Shown here: positions 47,411 through 57,091 of the stretch, in pieces
How positions within the stretch are numbered: position 1 is the first letter of the stretch
How the letters are laid out: every line of letters starts with the position of its first letter
NCBI GenBank assembly: GCA_022844125.1
Contig: JALHMI010000004.1
Location: 290,777 to 354,776, forward strand
DNA: 64,000 bases
Origin: Pirellulales bacterium
GTDB taxonomy: Bacteria; Planctomycetota; Planctomycetia; Pirellulales; PALSA-1355
Direction: 5' to 3'
The notes under the pieces: model-generated
The model's database searches: none
Seen by the model: the letters and a program-made list of their open reading frames with translations, nothing else
What the model was told of the DNA's origin: nothing
Translations under genes and position numbers: made by a program

Positions 47411-48655
47411 TCAGAAATGATTGCTGCCGACGCCGACCAGCCCCGGCGTTTCGGCGGCAGTCGTTGTGCGAGGGCCTCGGTTGCCACCACGGTGTTCACG
47501 CTCGGTCGCGGCTTGATAGATGTCCAGGAGCTGGCGGTGATAGGCTTCTTGGCCAAACTCACGTTCGGCCTTGGCCCGGCCGGCCAGACCCATCTGCCGG
47601 CACAGGGCGGGGTTCTCCCACAGCCGCTTGATCCTGTCGGCCAGCTCCGCGGCGTTGCCTTGCTCGAACAGGTAGCCCGTCACACCGTCCTCAACCAGCT
47701 CAGGCAATCCGCCAATCCGCGAGGCAACGACCGGCAGCCCGTGGCTCATGGCTTCCGAGATGACAAGCGGGCAGCCCTCGAAACATGCGGTGGGTAGAAC
47801 CAGGAATCGCGCTTCGCGATAGAAGTCGGCCATCTGCGTGACCTGCAGTTGACCGAGCATGGTGACGTTCGGCGTGGCCGTCGCGGCATATTGATCAAAC
47901 AGCGGACCGCCGCCGGCCAAGTGCACGGAGACTTGCGGCGTTTGCTTGGCGGCTGCGAGCAGCGTGTCGATGCCTTTCTCGGTGCTGATCCGTCCCGAGA
48001 AGGCCACATAGCTTCCCAGCGCGGCATCGGCCGGCTCGTCGCACAGTTCCACCATGTTCGGCAGTACGGCGATCTGTTCCGGCCGGAAGCCGGCGGTCAG
48101 CAATCGCTGCCCCATGAAGTCGTTGAGCGCGATGACCGTGGTCACATTATCGGCCACGAGTCGCAAACGGCGCACGGCCGCGTTGCGGCCCGCATAGGCG
48201 ACGCTTTCCAGCAGGTTGCCGCGGCAGTTGTTCAACACGCAGTGATACTCGCGGCCGCCGATGCAGCGTTCGCAGATCTTGCCGGCGCGTAAGTGGTCAG
48301 AGCGGGGGCAGGTGTTGATGTGGTTGTGCACCGTCAGCACCGTCGGGACGCCGCGTTTCCGGGCGGCCATCAGCACCGACGGCGAGAAGTGCGGGTATAG
48401 GTTATGTGCGTGAACGACGTCCGGGCGATCGGCGTCGAGTCGGGCTTCCATTTCCCGGCGTGCCGTGCGGCTGTAGACCGCGCTGAACGTGGCCTGCACC
48501 TTGCCCCACAGTGACGTCTCCAGTCCGCGGCTGCTTTGCAGCCACAGCTCGGCGGCGTGTCCGTGGCGCTTGAGCAGCGCATCGATCATCTCGACAACGC
48601 GCTCTTCGCCGTTGAACAGGCTGCGATACTGATTGAAGACTTGGAGGATTTTCAC
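47411..48655 (-). CDS. Family 4/1 glycosyltransferase
   Basis: A 414-residue GT-B enzyme starting at GTG (VKILQVFNQYRS). It has a Cys cluster in the middle (NTCPRSDHLRAGKICERC, then HCVLNNC) that may bind a metal. The GT4 C-terminal signature is EGCPLVISEAMSHGLPVVAS, with Glu residues holding the nucleotide sugar. It transfers a hexose to the repeat unit at the cytoplasmic face. A GTG start is chosen because the sequence begins at the GT-B fold. It lies 37 bp downstream of the Wzy gene. Confidence 0.92.
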   Translation of the reverse strand: MKILQVFNQYRSLFNGEERVVEMIDALLKRHGHAAELWLQSSRGLETSLWGKVQATFSAVYSRTARREMEARLDADRPDVVHAHNLYPHFSPSVLMAARKRGVPTVLTVHNHINTCPRSDHLRAGKICERCIGGREYHCVLNNCRGNLLESVAYAGRNAAVRRLRLVADNVTTVIALNDFMGQRLLTAGFRPEQIAVLPNMVELCDEPADAALGSYVAFSGRISTEKGIDTLLAAAKQTPQVSVHLAGGGPLFDQYAATATPNVTMLGQLQVTQMADFYREARFLVLPTACFEGCPLVISEAMSHGLPVVASRIGGLPELVEDGVTGYLFEQGNAAELADRIKRLWENPALCRQMGLAGRAKAEREFGQEAYHRQLLDIYQAATEREHRGGNRGPRTTTAAETPGLVGVGSNHF

Positions 48656-48692
48656 GGTGGTGTGCCCGCACGTCTGGCGGGCATTTCCATGG

Positions 48693-50006
48693 CTATTGGT
48701 TGCCGAAACGGATGCCGCGGTGAACGGGCAAATTGTTGGACGTGATCGCGCCCTGATAGTGCGGCTGGCGACGTGCCGCTTCGAGTCGCCACTGTCGGGT
48801 GGCCAGGGCCTCGGCGTCGGCCAGCACTTCGTCGCGCGACCGCTCCGCGGCCAGAAGGCCATATGCCGCCCCCAGCAGGGCGAACAGCGGATCGGTGTAG
48901 AACAAGTTGTAGGTGATCGTGTTGTCGGTCAGGCACGTGATCAGCAACGCGCACAGGCCCAGATACGAGCCCGCCAGCGCGGTGCGGGCGAGGCCGCTGG
49001 TTTCGCTGATCCGCTTGCGGAGCGCGAGCAATTGCCAACCCGCGACTGCCAGATAGATGGCCAGACCGGCGAGTCCAACCTCGTAGAACAGCCGCAGATA
49101 GTCATTGTGGATCTGGTTGGTGTCTTCCCAGATCGTGTCGACGAAGTCGTGAATCGAGCCAACGCCTTTGCCCAGGAGCGGCGTTTCGACGGCCTGATCC
49201 CAGGCTTGCGTCCAGGCATCCAGCCGGCCCAGATCGTCGACTTTGCCGCTGGCCACATCACCGATGCTGCCGCTACCACCCGCGAAGAAGTGTTTTTGGA
49301 ACGTGGGGGTGTAGAACAGCCCCAGGCCAATCAGGGCACAGGCAGCTACGGCGGCAACCTTCCACTGCAATGCCTTGACCAGCGGATGCAAGATGAATGC
49401 TGCGAGCAAAGCCAGTGTGGCCATGCGACTGCTGGTCAGAGTCGTGATCGCCACGCATGCACCCCAGCCGGCGAGCGGCAGTACCCAGCGATGTGGGAAT
49501 GCCGCCAGAAACACACAGCCCATCACCGTCGTTGTAAGAGCGGCCGAACGGACATGAGTCTCGAGCCACTGGTGGTCGAATATCTCGTTCACATACAGGA
49601 CCGTATAAAGCGCGACGCCGACCAGCGCGAAGACGAAGGAAGCGAACACGAGCTTGAGCTCGCCGGCGGTGCGAATCGACGTGGCCGCGATGATGCCCAC
49701 CACGATCGGCATCGTGTACTGCATCGCATCTTGCACGTTCTTGCCGTCGAGTTCTGTGGTCCACAGCAGCGACAGCCAGAGATATCCCAACCAGGCGAAC
49801 CACGGGTACCAGGGAGTAAGATCCAACTGGCGGCGGCCGGTGAGCAGGATCATCGAAAGCAGATACAAGCCGGCCAGAAGCTGCGCCACCCAGACGAAGC
49901 CTGTGTAGTTAAATCCACCGATCCGGAAGTCGAACATCGACACGCCCGCTAGGGCCGGGGTCGCCGCCACGTAAAGCACACCGAGTTTGCGAAACGGACT
50001 GCTCAT
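48693..50006 (-). CDS. Wzy-type O-antigen polymerase/ligase-family protein
   Basis: A 437-residue membrane protein with about 11 predicted helices and one large extracytoplasmic loop. The Wzy_C-type motif in that loop's end is IHNDYLRLFYEVGLAGL. It polymerises flipped repeat units. It follows the fused flippase-GT2 gene by 6 bp, matching the classic Wzx-Wzy order. The C-terminus is a soluble tail with many Arg. Confidence 0.88.
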   Translation of the reverse strand: MSSPFRKLGVLYVAATPALAGVSMFDFRIGGFNYTGFVWVAQLLAGLYLLSMILLTGRRQLDLTPWYPWFAWLGYLWLSLLWTTELDGKNVQDAMQYTMPIVVGIIAATSIRTAGELKLVFASFVFALVGVALYTVLYVNEIFDHQWLETHVRSAALTTTVMGCVFLAAFPHRWVLPLAGWGACVAITTLTSSRMATLALLAAFILHPLVKALQWKVAAVAACALIGLGLFYTPTFQKHFFAGGSGSIGDVASGKVDDLGRLDAWTQAWDQAVETPLLGKGVGSIHDFVDTIWEDTNQIHNDYLRLFYEVGLAGLAIYLAVAGWQLLALRKRISETSGLARTALAGSYLGLCALLITCLTDNTITYNLFYTDPLFALLGAAYGLLAAERSRDEVLADAEALATRQWRLEAARRQPHYQGAITSNNLPVHRGIRFGNQ

Positions 50007-50012
50007 AATGCC

Positions 50013-52433
50013 TTATTCCTGCGACGAGCCAGCCAGCAGTTCGGGGGAAGTCGCCGCGGCTGGAACCGTGACCGCCAGTGCTCGTCGGGCAGTCGAACTG
50101 GCCGAAGCCTGGCGGATCGCCAGGGCTTCGATGTGATTTCCGGCCAGCCTGCGACGCATCTCGATACTCCAGCAAAGCAGCTTGCCGCCCCCCAGGCTGA
50201 TCGCCAGCAGGGCTCCGCCAGGGAGGTAAGTTGGATCGGTCTGGACGGCCTTCCAAAAGAAATTTCGCGCCACGCTCAACCGCTGGCAGAGCGCGTGCTT
50301 GACGCCATGAGTTGAATAAACGCGAGCGCGATCGCGAATGGAGACGCGTGCAAATTCCGGCATGCTCATGACACGCCGCTGAACCTCGATCGCTTCTTCG
50401 AGCATCTTTCCGACGCGCAGCGTTGTCACCTGATCGCCGTGATATCGATACGCCGCGAGCACGTCGTCGATGTATTCGAACTGACAACGTGCGGCCAGTT
50501 GGCACCAGAATTCGTAGTCTTGCGCACAAGGAAGCGTGGGGTCGAAACGAACATCTTTCAACGCGGTGCGGCGTACTGCCCCCGAAGTCATGTTCGTAAT
50601 GCAGCGATATGCCAACTCGCCTAGCAGATCTCCGCTCGGGCGAGCGCCTGGTTCGGACTCGCTGTAGAGTCCCAGGCGCTTCCCATGTGCATCGATGATT
50701 TCCAAGTCCGTGTAAATGACATCGGCTTCGGGCTTCGTTTCGAAGACTTCGGCGCAGCGCTGAACGCACCGGGGCAGCAACAGGTCATCCGAATCCAAGA
50801 ACAACAAGATGTCGCCGGTTGCTCGTTCCATGGCCAGGTTGCGTGCTGCCGATACGCCGCGGTTGGGCTGCCAGATCGCCACGACCGGTGAGCCATAGCG
50901 AGCGAGTACCGCCTGCGTATCGTCTGCGGAACCATCGTCCACTACGACAATCTCATCGGGTACGCGGGTCTGGTTCAGAGCACTGTCAATCGCCTGCACC
51001 AACAAATCCGAACGGTTGTAGGTCGGAATGATCACCGACACGCGCAGCCGTGGGTGATTCGAGGTGGGATGATTGGAGTCCGCTGCGACGATCGCAGGGA
51101 CGGGCGAAACCTCGGCGGCATCCACTGCAATGCGAACCAGAAGCAGATGCAGCGTGGTGATCTTGGTGAGCGTGCCGGCGATCGAACCGGTTAACGCGGC
51201 CAGGGCGGCCCCCAGTGCCCCGTAGGGACCTACCAGGATCGCGGCGGCGACGAGCGTGATGACCATCTGGACGATGTCGGCCGGCAGGCTCGCACGGGGC
51301 CGGCCAACGGCCCACAGACCATTCACCGCCGTGAAACCCAGACTGTTCGTGAGCACGGTGGCCGCCAGGGCCGCGAGGATGGGCCACGTGCCACGGAAAG
51401 CTTGGCCATACACGAAGCCGCCGAGAAAATCGCCCGCAAAGACCATGCACAGCGTGAACAGGCCGAACAACACGCCGAACAAAGCGCCGGTGGCGAGCAG
51501 CACGAATCGCAACCCCGCGACGCCGCCAGTGGCGAACGATTGCGCCGCCTTGGGACGGAGGAAATTGCCCGTGCCGACCACCAGAATGTTGGTCACGCCA
51601 ATCAATGTTCCGCATGCGCCATACAAGCCGGTCGCCGACTTGCCGGCCGAAAGATCGACGATCCACGGCATCACGAACGGCACGGTGTCAACGGTCAGCC
51701 AACTCAGTACGGCCCACTTGGCAAACGCCCAGTTTTGCCGCCAATCTTCGCCGACCCGCGACATCTCTGGCCGCGGTCGTTCGCGGGTAAGCACAAACCA
51801 GCCGAGGCTTGCGATGGCACATGCGGCGCCCATCACGACAAACACATTTGGCACCGCGAGCCGCCCGAGATAAGCGAGCGCTGTAAGACCCCCGAGTTGC
51901 AGAGCCGAAACCGCGGCATCCAACACGATTGCGTGCGGAAGAGCCAGCCTCGCGAACGTCAGCCGGCGAATGCCTTCGCGGAGCAGCATCAACGGCGCGG
52001 CGACGATCAAGACTGTGAGTCCCGAGACAAAGTCGATTGCGGCACTAGCGATCGCCAGGCCGAGCAGGCCGACGATTCCGAGCATAGCCAGCATCGTTAA
52101 CCCGGCGTGATGCGCCCACATGCTACCGGTGTACGCTGCCAACTCGCGCCCACGGCGACGGGCGCCATACACCACAAACGGCCCGGCAACAACATTGTCT
52201 TGAATTCCAAACAACACCATCACGATGGTCAGCGTGAGGTAGTACACGCCCAATTCGCTGGTCGAAAGCGACCGGCCGACGATGACCGCCGTGACGAAAC
52301 TGGTACCGCTGTAAATCGCCTGATCGAAGATCGACAGGCCAGCCTTAAGCAGCGCGGGCCGGCGTCGCCAGACCGGCACGCGCGTGTCGCTGGGCTGGGT
52401 TTCCACAGGGGCTGTACCCAAGTCGACGCTCAT
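50013..52433 (-). CDS. Fused Wzx flippase and family 2 glycosyltransferase (copy B)
   Basis: An 806-residue single reading frame. Residues 1-435 are a Wzx-type flippase (SIFDQAIYSGTSFVTAV, ELGVYYLTLTIVM). A 25-residue linker leads to a GT2 domain from about 463 (VSVIIPTYNRSD, VVVDDGSADD, FLDSDD, QDYEFWCQLA). Both halves have clear counterparts as separate, overlapping genes at 43065-44456 and 42013-43074. No internal start codon near the GT2 half is evident. The join puts the transferase at the membrane face next to its flippase. The start overlaps the deacetylase stop (ATGA). Confidence 0.92.
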   Translation of the reverse strand: MSVDLGTAPVETQPSDTRVPVWRRRPALLKAGLSIFDQAIYSGTSFVTAVIVGRSLSTSELGVYYLTLTIVMVLFGIQDNVVAGPFVVYGARRRGRELAAYTGSMWAHHAGLTMLAMLGIVGLLGLAIASAAIDFVSGLTVLIVAAPLMLLREGIRRLTFARLALPHAIVLDAAVSALQLGGLTALAYLGRLAVPNVFVVMGAACAIASLGWFVLTRERPRPEMSRVGEDWRQNWAFAKWAVLSWLTVDTVPFVMPWIVDLSAGKSATGLYGACGTLIGVTNILVVGTGNFLRPKAAQSFATGGVAGLRFVLLATGALFGVLFGLFTLCMVFAGDFLGGFVYGQAFRGTWPILAALAATVLTNSLGFTAVNGLWAVGRPRASLPADIVQMVITLVAAAILVGPYGALGAALAALTGSIAGTLTKITTLHLLLVRIAVDAAEVSPVPAIVAADSNHPTSNHPRLRVSVIIPTYNRSDLLVQAIDSALNQTRVPDEIVVVDDGSADDTQAVLARYGSPVVAIWQPNRGVSAARNLAMERATGDILLFLDSDDLLLPRCVQRCAEVFETKPEADVIYTDLEIIDAHGKRLGLYSESEPGARPSGDLLGELAYRCITNMTSGAVRRTALKDVRFDPTLPCAQDYEFWCQLAARCQFEYIDDVLAAYRYHGDQVTTLRVGKMLEEAIEVQRRVMSMPEFARVSIRDRARVYSTHGVKHALCQRLSVARNFFWKAVQTDPTYLPGGALLAISLGGGKLLCWSIEMRRRLAGNHIEALAIRQASASSTARRALAVTVPAAATSPELLAGSSQE

Positions 52434-53443
52434 ATCTCGATCGCAGTTGGTTTTGACTTCTCGCCGGCAAAGGCGAACGAAGGATTGCGCCGATTCAAGT
52501 GCTCTCGCAGCCCGCGGGGACCGACCAGCGCCAGCGGTCGCTGGACCGCTCGCAATGAGCGCGCCAGCGGCGAATACCAGCCGCCAAGTTTGGCCGCAAG
52601 CGTGGCGGGCGTATCGGCAGTCGTAACGCCGAACCGGCCCCAACGAAACGGATCTTGGCCCGGCAGTACGCAGTCCGGTCGAGTCATCAGCCCGCAGCAG
52701 ACGCCCGACTGTTTCGCGATGGCCACCAGTTCAGGAGTTGCCAGCCCGAACGGAAAACTGAACATCGGCCGTTCGACGCCGAATCGCTCGCGAAGAATGC
52801 TCACGCACTGGCTCAGGTCCGCGCGAAACTCCTCAGGCCGTTCGACGAAAAACTGGTGTGTGTGCGTGTGCGCACCGAGCGACACGAGCCCGCTGGCCTG
52901 AAGCTGGTGGGCTTCGTCGGTTGTGAGCGGACGCCAGGCCACGTCGGGAACTCCCGCGGCGCCCGCGCCTGACCAGTTGTCGTTGGGAAACGGCATCGGG
53001 CTGTCGAGAAATGCCGTGGCGAGAAACAGTGTCGCCGGTACGCAGAGCGACTCGAGAATGGGCAATGCAGCGGACAGATTATTGGCAAAGCCATCGTCGA
53101 ACGTCACGGCGAACGCCTTCGCCGGCACCGGTTGGCCGGCATCGCAGGACGCGATCAGCCGCTCGAGCGGCCAGGGTGTGAATCCCCGCGAAAGCAGGCC
53201 AGCCAGTTGTTCTCGAAGTCGAGCTGGCGTGACGTTGATCGTCGGGCAATCGACGCCCGAGTATTCTTCGCTCACGCGGTGATACATCAGGATGCCGAAT
53301 CCGCCGCGCGTGCGGGGGCCGAAAGTGGCGTGCAGTCCGGTCGCGACGCGCGCAAGCGCCCAAGCGGCCCCTTCGCGCAGCGGGCTATGGGCGAGCTTGG
53401 CTGGGGCAGGGTGTGCGCAGTCGGTAGCGACCGGAGCGGTCAT
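52430..53443 (-). CDS. Polysaccharide deacetylase (copy B)
   Basis: A 337-residue NodB-type domain with FGILMYHRV, TFDDGFANN and HTHTHQFF. It aligns along its whole length with the copy at 44453-45457. Its stop overlaps the start of the fused flippase-GT2 gene. It lies 36 bp downstream of the sugar-phosphate transferase gene. Likely modifies the saccharide before export. All visible metal residues are present. Confidence 0.9.
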   Translation of the reverse strand: MTAPVATDCAHPAPAKLAHSPLREGAAWALARVATGLHATFGPRTRGGFGILMYHRVSEEYSGVDCPTINVTPARLREQLAGLLSRGFTPWPLERLIASCDAGQPVPAKAFAVTFDDGFANNLSAALPILESLCVPATLFLATAFLDSPMPFPNDNWSGAGAAGVPDVAWRPLTTDEAHQLQASGLVSLGAHTHTHQFFVERPEEFRADLSQCVSILRERFGVERPMFSFPFGLATPELVAIAKQSGVCCGLMTRPDCVLPGQDPFRWGRFGVTTADTPATLAAKLGGWYSPLARSLRAVQRPLALVGPRGLREHLNRRNPSFAFAGEKSKPTAIEI

Positions 53444-53479
53444 CGCGACAACCGATTTAAGTGACGAGAAGTGAAGGGG

Positions 53480-54607
53480 CTAGCAAGCGCCCCGGCCAAC
53501 GACCACGGCCGGGACAGTTTCCACGAGGAGTTTCAGATCGGCCGCCATTGACCGCGTGCGAATATAGCGGAGATCCATCCGCATCCAGTCGGCGAACGAA
53601 ACCTGCGAGCGCCCGCGGACTTGCCAGATGCAGGTGATTCCAGCGGTAACATCCAGGCGGCGCCGCTGCCAGGCTTCGCAGCCGTTCGATTCGCGCGAGT
53701 CCATCGCCCGCGGACCGACGAGCGTCATGTCGCCCAGCAGCACGTTGAATAGCTGCGGAAGCTCGTCAATGCTGGTCGTACGCAGGAATTTGCCGATTGG
53801 CGTGATCCGCGGATCGTTGGTGATTTTGAAGGCGGGACCGTCCTGCTCGCTGAACTCGCGGAGGGCGTCTTTCTTCGATTCCGCGTCGACGGTCATCGTG
53901 CGGAACTTGTAGATCATGAACTGCCGGCCCCCGAGCGTATCGCGCTTCTGGCGAAAGATTACCGGGCCATGAGATGTGAGCTTGACCGCGGCGGCCACGG
54001 CGAGCAGGAGCGGCGAGAGGACCACGATCGCGTTCAACGCGACCAGGACGTCAATCGCCCGCTTCCACAGCGGTAATGGCTGCAGGAACAGGGGCAACAT
54101 CGGGTGGACCGGTGCTGCGCTGCAGCGGACTGCCAGATCGTGCTCGGCGCCGCGGCGACGATTTCCGCCGGCCGGTTGAAGTTCGACCGCCACTTCAGCC
54201 GGTTCCTCCAGCGGATCGTCCTGCGAGGGATAGGTGTAGACGTCCGGCTTCAAGCCCCGCAATTCCGCGGGCAGCCGTTGAACCAGGTCGGCTGCAAGCG
54301 TCCATGCGCCCTGGGGCGACGTTTCCGGAAGCAGGATGCCGATTCTATGCTCGGCCAGGATGCCGGCGTCGTCGGTCGCGCGGATGCGGGCCGAAAGCAC
54401 GCCGTCCAGCTTCGCAAGCTCGCCGGCCGAGAGCTGCGCAGCACTCGAGAAAGTCAAAAGTGAAAAGATCGAATCGCCCCGGTCGCTGCGCATTCGTTCG
54501 CGTGCAAGAAGCTGTTGCATGCGAGCGGAATTGTGTAGCGCGTGAGTGGGGGACGGTGGATTTGCAGCCTCGCGCCAGGCTTGGACGAATCTCCGAATCG
54601 GTGTCAT
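53480..54607 (-). CDS. Undecaprenyl-phosphate sugar-phosphate transferase with degenerate GGDEF-like N-terminus
   Basis: A 375-residue protein. The C-terminal part (178-375) is a bacterial sugar transferase (PF02397): one hydrophobic helix (LWKRAIDVLVALNAIVVLSP), then IYKFRTM, the catalytic dyad at D281-E282 (SIDELPQLFNVLLGDM) and LVGPRAM. The N-terminal 45-115 (RIRATDDAG..AEHRIGILLPETS) looks like a shrunken GGDEF-type domain rather than the four-helix segment of WbaP/WcaJ. It should start the repeat unit by loading a sugar phosphate on undecaprenyl phosphate. The start at MTPIRRF is preferred over an upstream GTG. Confidence 0.9.
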   Translation of the reverse strand: MTPIRRFVQAWREAANPPSPTHALHNSARMQQLLARERMRSDRGDSIFSLLTFSSAAQLSAGELAKLDGVLSARIRATDDAGILAEHRIGILLPETSPQGAWTLAADLVQRLPAELRGLKPDVYTYPSQDDPLEEPAEVAVELQPAGGNRRRGAEHDLAVRCSAAPVHPMLPLFLQPLPLWKRAIDVLVALNAIVVLSPLLLAVAAAVKLTSHGPVIFRQKRDTLGGRQFMIYKFRTMTVDAESKKDALREFSEQDGPAFKITNDPRITPIGKFLRTTSIDELPQLFNVLLGDMTLVGPRAMDSRESNGCEAWQRRRLDVTAGITCIWQVRGRSQVSFADWMRMDLRYIRTRSMAADLKLLVETVPAVVVGRGAC

Positions 54608-54641
54608 AGCGGCGATTATTGTGTAGGTGGGAGCGTCGGGT

Positions 54642-55334
54642 CTAAACGCGGGCGTCAAGCCAATGCGGGAGGTCACGCGTGTGGTTGTTCAGAATGACTC
54701 CGAGCAAAGCCGCATTCGCGTGATGGAGCCGATGCTTGGCGCGGGTCGCCAAGTGGCTCTGAGTGGACTGACCGTCCATGACCAACAACACTCCGTTCAG
54801 AACCCCGGCCAGGGAGAAACACAGGCCCGAGTCCGTGGGTGGTAGATCGACGACGACGAATGCAAAGTCGCGCTCCAGTTCATAGAGCAATTCAACGATG
54901 CGATTGCCATCGAAACTCGAAAGCGAGGCTGCCGGCTCATGGTTCAAGGCCAGCAACGAAAGATTTGGAATCGTCGTCGTACGAACACATTCGCAAGGCG
55001 TGGCTGTTCCGCTCAAGGCGCGAAGCAAACCGAGGTCGCCGTCCAGGGAAAGTTGTTCGGCGAGCCGGGCCGGCTTGCCGCTGAGATCGACCAGCAGGAC
55101 GGGTGTCGATCCGGTTTGAGCCGCGGCCACGGCCAGGTTCGCCGCCACGGTGCTGACACCGGCGCCGGGATGACAGCTGGTCACACCCACCGACCTGGCA
55201 TCGGTCGGATTTCCATCACGACCATCGGTCGGGCGCAGCCAGTGCGCGAGTGCATAGTACTGCTCAGCGACCGCTCCGCCGTTCCCGCCCCGCCGGGGTG
55301 ACGTCGCTTGCTGGGCCTGCGTTAACGTAAGCAT
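54642..55334 (-). CDS. CpsD/BY-kinase-like P-loop protein lacking the Walker A lysine
   Basis: A 230-residue protein with the layout of the tyrosine autokinase that partners with Wzz/GumC. The Walker A region reads HPGAGVST where family members have a GKS/GKT lysine. A' (LLVDLSGKPA) and Walker B (FVVVDLPP) are recognisable but weak. There is no C-terminal Tyr cluster. It starts at a single ATG, 20 bp downstream of the GumC gene. It is likely a non-catalytic regulator of chain length, or binds nucleotide in another way. Confidence 0.82.
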   Translation of the reverse strand: MLTLTQAQQATSPRRGGNGGAVAEQYYALAHWLRPTDGRDGNPTDARSVGVTSCHPGAGVSTVAANLAVAAAQTGSTPVLLVDLSGKPARLAEQLSLDGDLGLLRALSGTATPCECVRTTTIPNLSLLALNHEPAASLSSFDGNRIVELLYELERDFAFVVVDLPPTDSGLCFSLAGVLNGVLLVMDGQSTQSHLATRAKHRLHHANAALLGVILNNHTRDLPHWLDARV

Positions 55335-55354
55335 AGGGATTCTTAGGACCTCGT

Positions 55355-56920
55355 CTAGTTCTGCACAAGCTCGTGCCGTGTTCCGCGCGGGACGGAGAAC
55401 AACACCGGAACTCCCAACTCTTGTTCAATCTGCTCGGGCGTTCGCAGCGACCGATCGAAGTATTCGGCCAGGAGCGCGACCAGCACCGCGCCGATCGTTG
55501 CCAGTACCAACCCCATGGCCAGCGTCAGCTTCACCAGCGGGCTCGAAGCCTTGGCCACATATGTCGGCGGCTGAACCAGGTTGACGTTCGAAACCCGTCC
55601 GGCCTCGAGCGCTGAATCGATCCGAGCCTGTTCGCGATTGGTGGCATATTTTTGGAAGCTCTCTTCCAGCAGCGTGGCCTTCAAGGAGAGCTTCGTGATC
55701 CGCATCTCGTCGTCGTTCAAAGCCCGGATCTTCGTCTGCACGGCCTCGAACTGCTGCTTCAGCGAATCGCTTTCGGCCTTGGCCGCGGCGGCAATCGCCT
55801 GCGTGGTGGCCAGTTCGGTCTGCACCGCCTGGTGCACCGGGCTCAGCCGCTTGGTCGACTGTGGCCGGCTCGATTCTTCCTGAGCCAGAATCTTGCGAGT
55901 CTCCTCCACCTGCCGGCGAAGCGCGATGACCTTCGGATGGAGCGCGGTGAACCGAGAACTCGCCTCCTGCTCCTGGATCTGGACCAGGTAGAGCTCCTTC
56001 CGCATCGCATCGACCGCGGCGCTGGGAATCTCGGACTCCTCGGCGAGTTGCTTCTCCGGCAGTTCGCTGAGCGTCTTCTTGAGGGCCGCCACTTTAGCAT
56101 CGGCCGAAGACAGTTGCCGCTGGTTTTCCAGGATCGCGACTTCGATCGCATTGGCCTGGGATTCCACGTTCGCCCGTTGACCTTCGACCGATGCCACACC
56201 ATCTTCGTTCTTGGCGTCGCGGAGTTCCTGCTTCGCGTCGGCCAATTGCTCGTCAAGCAACTTGGTCTGAGTGACGAAGAAGTCGTAGGAGCCAGCCGTG
56301 CGATTGGCCTGGCCGTGTCGCACCTGGTAGGCGCCGACAAAAGAATCGAGAATTCGCTGGGCCTTGCGCGGATCGCTGGCCTTGCACTTCACGATCAACA
56401 CGCTCGACTTGCGGGGCGAGGCGATGGAGATGGACTTCTCCAGCTTGCTTACCGCCTTTTCTTCAGCGCTAACCGCGCCGTTCAGCCAGGTGGACGCCGC
56501 CTGCACGGGCAACATCAAGGAGTCGGTCCAGCTCGCTTCGCCCGGCGGACCGTCGGAAAGCACTTCATCCGCGCCAAGCTGGGTGACCACGTCTTCCAGC
56601 AGCGCGCGGCTGCGAAGGATCTCGAGTTCCGAGTTGATTTCGCTTTCACGCGACTCATTGACGCTGATGGTTTCGTGCATCGTGGCCGTCGGATCAAGCG
56701 ACACGCTCTCCTTGCCCAGGCGGACGAACAGCCGCGCTTCGGAGGTGTACGACCGCGGGAACGCGATCAATCCGCCGACGAACAAAGCCAGGATCGTGCA
56801 GAACACGATGGCCATCTTGCCCTTGTGGCGAAAGAAAACTCCCACCCAATGCCGCAGACCGGGCTGCGCGGGCGATGTGACGTGAACCGAATGTCCGTGG
56901 CTCGTATTTCGCGTAATCAT
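55355..56920 (-). CDS. Wzz/GumC-type polysaccharide co-polymerase
   Basis: A 521-residue inner-membrane protein. A first helix (about 36-55) precedes a Wzz domain and long coiled coil (about 200-420, with many Ala/Glu/Lys heptads), then a second helix near 470-490 (LTLAMGLVLATIGAVLVALLA) and a short cytoplasmic tail. A GNVR-like motif is not obvious. It controls chain length and links to the export pore. The start at MITRNTS is chosen over an upstream ATG because it immediately precedes the family-like N-terminus. A 171-bp gap separates it from the gene upstream, room for a promoter. Confidence 0.9.
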   Translation of the reverse strand: MITRNTSHGHSVHVTSPAQPGLRHWVGVFFRHKGKMAIVFCTILALFVGGLIAFPRSYTSEARLFVRLGKESVSLDPTATMHETISVNESRESEINSELEILRSRALLEDVVTQLGADEVLSDGPPGEASWTDSLMLPVQAASTWLNGAVSAEEKAVSKLEKSISIASPRKSSVLIVKCKASDPRKAQRILDSFVGAYQVRHGQANRTAGSYDFFVTQTKLLDEQLADAKQELRDAKNEDGVASVEGQRANVESQANAIEVAILENQRQLSSADAKVAALKKTLSELPEKQLAEESEIPSAAVDAMRKELYLVQIQEQEASSRFTALHPKVIALRRQVEETRKILAQEESSRPQSTKRLSPVHQAVQTELATTQAIAAAAKAESDSLKQQFEAVQTKIRALNDDEMRITKLSLKATLLEESFQKYATNREQARIDSALEAGRVSNVNLVQPPTYVAKASSPLVKLTLAMGLVLATIGAVLVALLAEYFDRSLRTPEQIEQELGVPVLFSVPRGTRHELVQN

Positions 56921-57091
56921 GGCAATTTGGCCTTTTGGGGCGGCGGCCGGAAACAATGTCTCACGGGTCGATTGTAGTTACCCCTGAATTGCTGCAACGG
57001 ACTGTGTGTGGAAGGTGTTGAGAGGCTGTGGGGAATTGAGCGCTGGCCAGAGTTTCGCCCGCCCCACCGAAACGGGCGTTTCCGCGAGTAA

